Shown one piece after another: positions 19,082 through 25,162 of a DNA stretch of 25,162 nucleotides (its first letter is position 1; each line of letters begins with the position of its first letter). The stretch is taken from positions 1 through 25,162 of the forward strand of contig JBKBLI010000053.1 in NCBI GenBank assembly GCA_046296435.1. Direction: 5' to 3'. Below the pieces are notes generated by a model. It saw only the letters and a list, made by a program, of their open reading frames with translations. It was not told the origin of the DNA and did no database searches. Position numbers and translations under genes: made by a program. Origin of the DNA: M3007 sp046296435 (GTDB lineage: Bacteria > Bacteroidota > Bacteroidia > Chitinophagales > Saprospiraceae).

Positions 19082-21592
19082 ATGCCAGAATCGAGGATAG
19101 TACCCATTAACATCGAGGAAGAACTAAAAACCGCTTATATCGACTATTCGATGTCCGTCATCGTCAGCCGGGCCTTGCCCGATGTGCGCGACGGCCTCAA
19201 GCCCGTACACCGCCGCGTATTGTACGGCATGTTGGATTTAGGCTTGGGATACAACAAGCCCTACAAAAAATCTGCCCGTATTGTCGGCGAAGTGCTCGGC
19301 AAATACCATCCGCACGGCGACGGATCCGTCTATGACGCCATGGTGCGCTTAGCGCAAGACTGGAGCCTGCGTTATCCATTGGTGGACGGGCAAGGCAACT
19401 ACGGATCGATGGACGGCGACAGCCCCGCCGCCATGCGTTACACCGAAGCCCGCCTGCGCCGCGTAGCCGACGAAATGCTGTCCGATATCGACAAGGAAAC
19501 GGTGGACTTCCAACTCAACTTCGACGACTCGCTCGAAGAGCCCTCCGTGCTCCCTTCGCGATTGCCCAACCTGCTGATCAACGGCGCCTCGGGTATCGCC
19601 GTGGGCATGGCCACCAACATGATGCCGCACAACCTGCGCGAAGTATGCGACGCCGTCATGGCCGCCGTGGACAACCCCGAAATCACCGACGACGAGTTGA
19701 TGGAGCACATCATCGCGCCCGATTTCCCGACAGGGGGTATCATCTTTGGATTGTCCGGCGTGCGACTTGGATACCGCACCGGCCGGGGTAGGGTAGTGGT
19801 GCGCTCGCGCACAGACATTGAAACCGACGACAAAGGCCGCGAAGCCATCATCGTGACCGAGATACCCTATCAGGTCAATAAAGCCGTCCTGATCGAAAAA
19901 ATAGCCGCCCTGGTACAGGAGAAAAAAGTGATCGGCATCAGCGACATCCGCGACGAGTCCAACCGCGAAGGCGTCCGCATCGTGATCGAAATACGCCGCG
20001 ACGCCGCCGCCAATGTGATCCTGAGCCAACTGTTCAAACTCACGCCCCTGCAGACCAGCTACGGCATCAACAACATCGCTTTGGTCAAAGGCCGACCGCG
20101 CACCCTGCGTCTGAGCGAGATGATCAACGAATTCATCGCCTTTCGCCTCGAAGTGATCGTGCGCCGTACCCGCTTCGAGTTGCGCAAGGCCGAAGAGCGC
20201 GCCCACATACTCGAGGGCCTGCTCATCGCTTTGGACCACCTCGACGAAGTAATTGCCCTCATCCGCAACTCTAAGGACGTCGATACTGCGCGCGCTGGAC
20301 TAATGGAGCGCTTCGGACTCAGCGAGATACAAGCCAAAGCCATTCTCGCCATGCGCCTGCAACAACTCACCGGTCTGGAGCGCGATAAGGTGCGCGCCGA
20401 ATACGAAGAGTTGCAAAGAAAAATAGCCGAACTCAAGGCCATATTGGCCGACGAGTCCCTCCAGCGCGGCATCATCAAGGCCGAGACGCAAGAAATCAAA
20501 GAGCGCTACGGCGACGAGCGCCGTACCTCTATAGAGATGGACGAAGCCGAGATCAGTATCGAAGACCTGATCGAAGACGAAGAAGTGGTGATCACCATCA
20601 GCCACGCCGGATACATCAAGCGCACCCCCATCACCGAATACCGCGCGCAAGCCCGGGGCGGTAAAGGGGCCAAGGGCGTGCGGACGCGCGATGAGGACTT
20701 CGTCGAGCACATGTTCACGGCCACCAACCATCAGACCCTTTTGCTCTTTACCGAAAGCGGTCGTTGCTTCTGGCTCAAAGTGTATGAAATCCCCGAGGGC
20801 GGGAAAACCACCGCCGGTCGCGTGATTCAAAATCTGCTCAACATACCCAAGGAGGATAAAATCAGAGCCTTCATTATTGTCAGAAGCCTCAAAGACGAAG
20901 ATTTTATCCGCTCTCGCCACATCGTATTCTGCACCCGCCGCGGACAGATCAAAAAAACCCTCCTCGAAGAGTATTCGCGACCCCGACAAGGCGGCATCAA
21001 CGCTATCACCATCAACGAGGGCGATGCGCTAATCGAAGCCCGTCTCACCAATGGCGGCAACGAGATAATTCTGGCCGTGCGCAGCGGTCGCGCCATACGC
21101 TTCAACGAGACCGAAGTGCGCGCCATGGGACGGACTGCCGCAGGCGTACGGGGGATACAAGTGGACGAAAATAGCGACGATACCGTGGTCGGTATGGTCT
21201 GCGTAGATCCATCCGACCCCGCCGTGAGCATCCTGGCCGTATCCGAAAACGGCATGGGCAAACGCAGCGCCCTCGAAGACTACCGCACCCAATCGCGTGG
21301 CGGTAAGGGTGTCAAAACTATGCAGATCACCGAAAAAACAGGACGACTCGTCGCCATAAAATCCGTAGAAGATACCGATGATCTGATGATCACAACGGCT
21401 GCAGGCATCACCATCCGAACTGCCGTGTCCGAACTACGGGTCATGGGACGCGCCACGCAAGGGGTTCGGATCATCCGCCTGGATGAAGGCGACCGCATAG
21501 CCGATGTTACGGTAATCGAGTCCTCAGGCGACGAAAATGGAGAAGCCGAAGGTAACGGCAGTCGGGCCGAAAATAATGGGCATGATGCGTGA
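19082..21592 (+). CDS. gyrA: DNA gyrase subunit A
   Basis: An 836-residue type IIA topoisomerase subunit that, with GyrB, introduces negative supercoils. The N-terminal winged-helix and tower region opens with the typical IDYSMSVIVSRALPDVRDGLKPVHRRVLY segment. The catalytic Tyr120 lies in AAMRYTEARL. The C-terminal beta-pinwheel carries GyrA-box-like motifs QARGGKGAKG (about residue 523) and QSRGGKGVKT (about 738), supporting GyrA over ParC. The last 20 residues are acidic/Asn/Gly-rich. In the quinolone-binding region, HPHGDGSVYDAMV places Gly81 where E. coli has Ser83, while Asp85 matches E. coli Asp87. The ATG at 19082 follows a strong promoter at 18993-19022. The TPR protein and dapF follow closely on the same strand, probably as one operon. 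Confidence 0.97.
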   Translation: MPESRIVPINIEEELKTAYIDYSMSVIVSRALPDVRDGLKPVHRRVLYGMLDLGLGYNKPYKKSARIVGEVLGKYHPHGDGSVYDAMVRLAQDWSLRYPLVDGQGNYGSMDGDSPAAMRYTEARLRRVADEMLSDIDKETVDFQLNFDDSLEEPSVLPSRLPNLLINGASGIAVGMATNMMPHNLREVCDAVMAAVDNPEITDDELMEHIIAPDFPTGGIIFGLSGVRLGYRTGRGRVVVRSRTDIETDDKGREAIIVTEIPYQVNKAVLIEKIAALVQEKKVIGISDIRDESNREGVRIVIEIRRDAAANVILSQLFKLTPLQTSYGINNIALVKGRPRTLRLSEMINEFIAFRLEVIVRRTRFELRKAEERAHILEGLLIALDHLDEVIALIRNSKDVDTARAGLMERFGLSEIQAKAILAMRLQQLTGLERDKVRAEYEELQRKIAELKAILADESLQRGIIKAETQEIKERYGDERRTSIEMDEAEISIEDLIEDEEVVITISHAGYIKRTPITEYRAQARGGKGAKGVRTRDEDFVEHMFTATNHQTLLLFTESGRCFWLKVYEIPEGGKTTAGRVIQNLLNIPKEDKIRAFIIVRSLKDEDFIRSRHIVFCTRRGQIKKTLLEEYSRPRQGGINAITINEGDALIEARLTNGGNEIILAVRSGRAIRFNETEVRAMGRTAAGVRGIQVDENSDDTVVGMVCVDPSDPAVSILAVSENGMGKRSALEDYRTQSRGGKGVKTMQITEKTGRLVAIKSVEDTDDLMITTAAGITIRTAVSELRVMGRATQGVRIIRLDEGDRIADVTVIESSGDENGEAEGNGSRAENNGHDA

Positions 21593-21642
21593 CGCGCCCG
21601 CTTTTTTGCGTTAAAATTAAAAACTTGCTAAACGTACATACC

Positions 21643-22953
21643 ATGAAGCAAATTCTTTTTCTGGGATTTTTTCTGGCTGCCATCGGCGCTTACGCGCAGG
21701 AAGGCGCTAAACTGGCCAAACAAGCCGGTCGCGCGCTGACCAGCTACAATATGGATCCGGGCGGCAATCAAGCCAAGCTACAGGAAGCCAAAGAAAGAAT
21801 CAACGAAGCGCTCCAACAGCAAGATGCGCAAGCCTTGGCCTCTGCCTGGCAGACCAAAGGCGACATCTATTACACCATCTTCGAACGGGAGTCCAACGCC
21901 CGCATGCTCAACCCCAATTCGCCCTACTCCGGCGACAACGACGCTTTGGTAGCATACGAGGCCTATCAGAAAGCCTTTGACCTCGGCGTCAAAAAGTTCG
22001 AAAAAAACGACGCCCTCAAAGGTATCGCCAAAACCCAGGGCGGCATGATCAACATTGGCGTTATGAAGTTTGAAGCGCAGGCTTACGACAAAGCCTATGC
22101 CGCCTTCGACGGCGTGATCAAAAGTCACGAGACCCTCTCGGCCAATAGCCAAAAGAGCCTGCTCGACGACGAAAAACAACGCGCCGATATGATCTATACG
22201 ACCGCGCTCGCCGCCCAGTTGTCCGGGTCTTGCAAAGACGCGCTCAACTACTACAACCAGCTCTATGCAAAGGGTAACGCCTCGGCTGAGGTCTATGAGG
22301 GTATTTACAACTGCAAAACCGAACTCAAAGATGAAGCCGGAGCCAAAACGATCCTACAAGAAGGGCTGCAAAAATATCCGGGCGATACCCGCCTGCTCTT
22401 TGCTCAAATCAACGAGTACCTCCGCGAGGGCAAGCTCGACGAATTGGTGAATAGCCTCCAGGCGGCCATCAACAAAGAACCGGAAAATGTCGGCTTGTAC
22501 ATTACGCTGGGCAACGTCTATGACAACCTCTACCAGCGCGAGTACAAAGGCGCCAAAACCGACAAAGCCAACGAGTATTTTGAAGCGGCCAAAAAGAATT
22601 ACGAAAAGGCCATCGAGATCAAACCCGACGCCGTGGACGCTTACTACTCGCTCGGCGCGCTCTACTACAACAAAGCCGCTTTCCTCTCTCAAGAGATCAA
22701 CGCTATCGACGACGTCAGTTCCGCCGCACTGCGCCGCATGGACGCCATGCGCAAAGAAATGCTGGGCCTCTTCGATCAGGCGCTGCCTTACTTCCAAAAG
22801 GCTGAAAGCGTGGATCCCAACGATATGAATACCCTCATTGCTTTGACAGAAATCTATGCACGCAAAGAGGACGAATTGACCTATGAGTTCAAAAAGCGGC
22901 AGGAGACGGTGCGCTCCGGGGCAAAAAACCCAAGTTCGTACTTCAAAAAGTGA
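21643..22953 (+). CDS. Secreted tetratricopeptide-repeat protein
   Basis: A 436-residue protein with a clear signal peptide (MKQILFLGFFLAAIGAYAQ, cleavage after about residue 19). The rest is mostly paired helices of TPR type. Recognisable repeats include AYDKAYAAFDGVIKSH, CKDALNYYNQLYAKGN, GKLDELVNSLQAAINKEPENV and the AKKNYEKAIEIKPDAVDAYYSLGALYYNKA repeat. A final repeat has ALPYFQKAESVDPNDMNTLIALTEIYARK. There is no lipobox, so it is probably periplasmic. TPR proteins following gyrA are a familiar arrangement in Bacteroidota, but the role is unknown; a scaffold for protein contacts is inferred from the repeat type. The ATG at 21643 begins the signal peptide; an in-frame GTG at 21589 overlapping the gyrA stop is rejected. 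Its TGA overlaps the dapF GTG start. Confidence 0.9.
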   Translation: MKQILFLGFFLAAIGAYAQEGAKLAKQAGRALTSYNMDPGGNQAKLQEAKERINEALQQQDAQALASAWQTKGDIYYTIFERESNARMLNPNSPYSGDNDALVAYEAYQKAFDLGVKKFEKNDALKGIAKTQGGMINIGVMKFEAQAYDKAYAAFDGVIKSHETLSANSQKSLLDDEKQRADMIYTTALAAQLSGSCKDALNYYNQLYAKGNASAEVYEGIYNCKTELKDEAGAKTILQEGLQKYPGDTRLLFAQINEYLREGKLDELVNSLQAAINKEPENVGLYITLGNVYDNLYQREYKGAKTDKANEYFEAAKKNYEKAIEIKPDAVDAYYSLGALYYNKAAFLSQEINAIDDVSSAALRRMDAMRKEMLGLFDQALPYFQKAESVDPNDMNTLIALTEIYARKEDELTYEFKKRQETVRSGAKNPSSYFKK

Positions 22954-23753
22954 TCTCTTTCGTCAAGTACCAAGGCGCCGGTAATGACTTTATACTCATC
23001 GACCAGCGCCGAAACGAGTGGATCCAGGCGGGCGACAAGCATCTTGTCGCCCGCTTGTGCGATCGGCGCTTCGGTATCGGCGCCGACGGGCTGATCTTGC
23101 TGCGCGAAAGCGCAGAGGCTGACTTCGAAATGGTCTATTTCAATTCGGACGGCGGGCTGAGCACGTTCTGCGGTAACGGGGGGCGTTGTGTCGCCGCTTT
23201 CGCCGCTTCATTGGGCATCATCGGGCAAAAAACGCGCTTTCGCGCTGCCGACGGCATACACGAGGCTGAGATCAGGGGCGCAGGCGCAGACATGCGCGTG
23301 CGCTTGAGCATGCGCGATTTGCGTCAGTGGGGTCGCGACGGCGACGCTTTGACGATCGATACCGGATCGCCGCACTACGTTCAGTTTGTGGAGCAGGTGG
23401 CGGATATTGATGTCGGGCGCGAAGGGGCCGCCGTGCGCTACGCCGAGCCTTACGTCCGGTTCGGTGGGATCAATGTCAATTTCGTCAGCGAGACAGGCCC
23501 CGGGGCTATCGCCATACGCACCTACGAACGCGGCGTGGAGGCTGAAACCTTGGCTTGTGGCACCGGAGTAACCGCAGCCGCCCTTGCTTATGCGATCCGC
23601 CGCGATCTGTACGGCGATCTACGCATCGCCGTGGCGGCTCGGGGCGGCGATCTCAGCGTCGATTTTTGGCGGGATGCCTCCGGATTTTCGCAGGTGTGGC
23701 TCGAGGGGCCTGCCGTTCGGGTATTCGAGGGTAAGATCCCGGCAGAGGAGTAA
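22950..23753 (+). CDS. dapF: Diaminopimelate epimerase
   Basis: A 267-residue PLP-independent racemase that converts LL- to meso-diaminopimelate (EC 5.1.1.7), the last step before peptidoglycan cross-linker use and lysine formation. The two catalytic cysteines are visible: Cys74 in FNSDGGLSTFCGNGGRC and Cys203 in ETLACGTGVTAAA. The N-terminal KYQGAGNDFILID and GIGADGLILL segments and the GGINVNFV segment are intact. Length is normal. The start is a GTG at 22950 that overlaps the TPR gene's stop (GTGA), so coupled translation is likely; no ATG lies nearby that would keep the conserved start MISFVKYQGAGND. It is the last gene of the gyrA-TPR-dapF group. The codons for Ala, Gly and Arg dominate the C-terminal half, as in the neighbours. 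Confidence 0.96.
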   Translation: MISFVKYQGAGNDFILIDQRRNEWIQAGDKHLVARLCDRRFGIGADGLILLRESAEADFEMVYFNSDGGLSTFCGNGGRCVAAFAASLGIIGQKTRFRAADGIHEAEIRGAGADMRVRLSMRDLRQWGRDGDALTIDTGSPHYVQFVEQVADIDVGREGAAVRYAEPYVRFGGINVNFVSETGPGAIAIRTYERGVEAETLACGTGVTAAALAYAIRRDLYGDLRIAVAARGGDLSVDFWRDASGFSQVWLEGPAVRVFEGKIPAEE

Positions 23754-23841
23754 AGCCGCTTCCGGGCCAAACGTTACGTCAAGCGCGCCGTTCTCTTCCC
23801 TCCCTAAATCCCGCGCTCTCCCTCGTTGACGCAATACGGCC

Positions 23842-23879
23842 CTAACAACTAACAACTAACAACTAACAACTAACAACTA
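23842..23879. repeat. Heptamer tandem array, unit CAACTAA (reverse complement of TTAGTTG)
   Basis: A partial unit (CTAA, 23842-23845), four perfect copies of CAACTAA (23846-23873) and a final CAACTA (23874-23879), ending one base before the ATG at 23881. It has the same unit as the array at 8256-8297 in the opposite orientation. The 88 bp between dapF and the array show no promoter box. Confidence 0.97.
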
Positions 23880-23880
23880 C

Positions 23881-24183
23881 ATGCATTTCCTCAGGACGCA
23901 GGTGGGCAGGCTGCGCGCGCTGGCTTTTGCCGAGGGCGTTTCATATCTGGCGATTCTTTTTGTCACTATGCCGCTCAAGTATGCTTTTCAGATGTCTGAG
24001 CCGAACAAGGTGGTCGGGATGGCCCACGGGTTATTATTTGTACTGTATATTCTCGCGGTAGCGCAGATAGCCATAGAGCGCAGTTGGGATAAGCGCAAGA
24101 CGTTTTTGTCTTTATTGGCTTCTGTTATTCCGTTTGGGACTTTTTGGGCGGATAAAAAGATATTCAGCGTAGAGGCTCCTTAG
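23881..24183 (+). CDS. DUF3817-family small integral membrane protein
   Basis: A 100-residue protein with three predicted membrane helices (about residues 15-32, 45-65 and 75-92). The family pattern is visible: LRALAFAEGVSYLAILFVTMPLKY, then VVGMAHGLLFVLYI, then a basic SWDKRK loop and the closing SVIPFGTFWADKKIF. I recognise this as DUF3817, a family related by shape to small YdzA/SdpI-like membrane proteins; no function is established. The ATG at 23881 follows the heptamer array directly, so the array is the 5' flank and probably the leader of this gene. The gene converges on ftsZ. Confidence 0.88.
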   Translation: MHFLRTQVGRLRALAFAEGVSYLAILFVTMPLKYAFQMSEPNKVVGMAHGLLFVLYILAVAQIAIERSWDKRKTFLSLLASVIPFGTFWADKKIFSVEAP

Positions 24184-24216
24184 GGCGCGGTCGCCGCCTG
24201 GCCTGTGCAGGGGGGT

Positions 24217-24250
24217 AAAAAAAAGGCCCGGCGTTCCCACTCGCCGGGCC
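24217..24250 (-). terminator. Strong intrinsic terminator on the minus strand
   Basis: A perfect 9-bp stem, GGCCCGGCG (24225-24233) with CGCCGGGCC (24242-24250), and an 8-nt loop. On the minus strand it is followed at once by eight T (24217-24224). This is the clearest terminator in the window. It ends transcripts coming from ftsZ, 289 nt after its stop codon, and may also block read-through in the convergent gap. Confidence 0.9.
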
Positions 24251-24538
24251 GGAGTATCAAAATGATGATAACCGAAAAATTTCCCTCTGATCCATTGGGC
24301 GCCCATTGCATGGCTTTGCGCCAAAAGGCTTTATTCGGATGTATCGGGGGGTGTATCGGGTCAGGGCAGTTTTTCGCGTGCGCGGTCATGCCGCGCCGTA
24401 ATCGCTCCCTTTTTCCAACAAATAAAAAGTCCCAGTTGCGCGTTCAGCGCTTCCATGCGTCGCTCCCGCGATCTTTTTTTACAAAAAAGAGACCAGGGCT
24501 CCCGTAAGTGGCGCTTAGGATTGGCGCGCGCGTCCTAC
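24251..24538. other. Long 3' trailer region of ftsZ
   Basis: 288 nt between the ftsZ stop and the terminator hairpin. It contains a T7-AC-A6 element (24474-24488) and a 31-codon ORF on the minus strand (24361-24456). No tRNA-like or known riboswitch fold was seen. Confidence 0.5.
24361..24456 (-). CDS. Possible 31-residue small protein downstream of ftsZ
   Basis: A short ATG-initiated frame, opening MEALNAQLGLFICWKKG and ending in a charged DRAREKLP tail. A T-tract/A-tract element ends 18 nt upstream of the ATG, an arrangement like that of queD and the enoyl-CoA hydratase. It lies wholly inside the ftsZ trailer, before the strong terminator. There is no recognised family, and ORFs of this size arise by chance, so it is only a candidate. 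Confidence 0.22.
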   Translation of the reverse strand: MEALNAQLGLFICWKKGAITARHDRAREKLP

Positions 24539-25162
24539 TTAGTCTGCTTTTTGGTGCAGATAAGCGTTGCCAGAGAACGAGATACGCGGTTCGTCATCGT
24601 CGAGCGAGATGGTCCAGTTGGATAGTTGTTCGGACTCGCTGTCTTCTACGTCGTCCAAGCGCACTTGTTGCCGCAGGTAAGCGGGCTGGTTTTCGAGTTC
24701 GATGATGGTTTGCGGCGAACTGAGCTTAGTGACGTTGATAGGCCGGTTGCGGATTTCCTCACGGCGTCTTTGTTCGGCTTCGAGGCGTCGGCGGTGTGCG
24801 TCGGGCGAGAGTTCGTCTGCGTGGCGTTTATCTGCATGACGGATTTTCTCTACCGAGTTGCGTATTTCGTCAAAGTCAAATTCGAGGATGTGGGCAGGGG
24901 TTGTAGGAGTGGGTGTGTCGTTGTCGGCGGTGACGCTGTCGAGGGTCGGGCGCTTGTGCGCGGGGGCTGGTTCTTCGTCGAGTCCGACGACCATTCGGGT
25001 TGGGGTTTCGGGTTTTTGAGCGGCGCCGGGTATAGATTTGGGTCGGTCGCTGTGCTCGAATCCTGTGGCGATGATGGTGACGGCGATTTTGTCACCGAGG
25101 CGTTCGTCGTAGCAGTTGCCCCAGATGAGGTTGGAGTTATGCCCGGCTTCTTCTTGGATGAA
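24539..25162 (-). CDS. ftsZ: Cell-division protein FtsZ, C-terminal part (5' end outside the window)
   Basis: The last 207 codons of FtsZ, the tubulin-like GTPase that forms the division ring. The fragment begins inside the tubulin C-terminal domain with FIQEEAGHNSNLIWGNCYDERL and GDKIAVTIIATGFEH, which is diagnostic. It is followed by a long, Pro/Thr-rich and then Arg/Glu-rich linker (about 120 residues, including SPDAHRRRLEAEQRRREEIRN), typical of the extended FtsZ linkers in Bacteroidota. The tail ends SFSGNAYLHQKAD, the expected place of the conserved C-terminal peptide that binds FtsA. An internal ATG at 24994 is not the start: the frame is open across the window edge and the upstream residues are conserved. 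A 289-nt trailer runs to the terminator at 24217-24250. Confidence 0.95.
   Translation of the reverse strand, partial: FIQEEAGHNSNLIWGNCYDERLGDKIAVTIIATGFEHSDRPKSIPGAAQKPETPTRMVVGLDEEPAPAHKRPTLDSVTADNDTPTPTTPAHILEFDFDEIRNSVEKIRHADKRHADELSPDAHRRRLEAEQRRREEIRNRPINVTKLSSPQTIIELENQPAYLRQQVRLDDVEDSESEQLSNWTISLDDDEPRISFSGNAYLHQKAD

Noticed and set aside
21589..21642. GTG start at 21589 for the TPR protein
   Set aside because: It would place 18 non-signal residues ahead of a textbook signal peptide; the ATG at 21643 is better.
24994..24994. ATG at 24994 as start of a separate 151-residue protein
   Set aside because: The frame stays open to the window edge and the upstream residues are the conserved FtsZ C-terminal domain, so the codon is internal.

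Overview
The window is a chromosomal segment from a Gram-negative Bacteroidota bacterium, most likely in or near the Saprospiria (a family-level guess only). Supporting signs are: perfect TAnnTTTG minus-7 boxes and no usable Shine-Dalgarno sequences at start codons; a CarboxypepD_reg-type TonB-dependent receptor paired with a DUF4249 lipoprotein; the small acidic DUF2795-type protein beginning MYWTLELASYLE; a DUF4230 protein; and gyrA followed by a TPR protein. Base composition is fairly GC-rich for the phylum. No rRNA, tRNA, CRISPR array, insertion sequence or phage gene was found.

Layout. 1-151: heptamer repeat array entering from the left, then a LolA-like gene (152-832). 843-5450: a minus-strand run of acyl-CoA reductase, nadE, folE, queD and a phosphatidylserine decarboxylase. 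From a divergent promoter region, asd (5579-6598) and a long coiled-coil DUF349-like protein (6642-8255) run on the plus strand. A second heptamer array follows that stop codon, then a structured gap of about 420 bp. 8715-12113 is a minus-strand receptor/lipoprotein pair. An unusually ornate 350-bp gap separates it from typA (12465-14273). queA, a DUF2795 protein, a DUF4230 protein and an enoyl-CoA hydratase follow as a probable operon (14535-17944). A minus-strand omega-amidase-like gene is divergent from gyrA, which heads a gyrA-TPR-dapF operon (19082-23753). A third heptamer array abuts a DUF3817 gene. The window ends in the C-terminal part of ftsZ (minus strand, incomplete), with a strong minus-strand terminator about 290 nt beyond its stop.

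Functionally this is mostly housekeeping: lysine/DAP synthesis (asd, dapF), NAD synthesis (nadE), pterin/queuosine synthesis (folE, queD, queA), envelope biogenesis (lolA-like, psd, TonB receptor), translation stress (typA), DNA topology (gyrA) and division (ftsZ). I did not find a convincing new enzymatic or defence system.

The unexplained signal lies between the genes: three heptamer arrays that put stop codons in all six frames; at least thirteen T-tract/A-tract near-palindromes concentrated at gene starts and ends; a 16-nt promoter motif shared by typA and queA at nearly the same distance from each start codon; and a possible small RNA in the typA upstream region.
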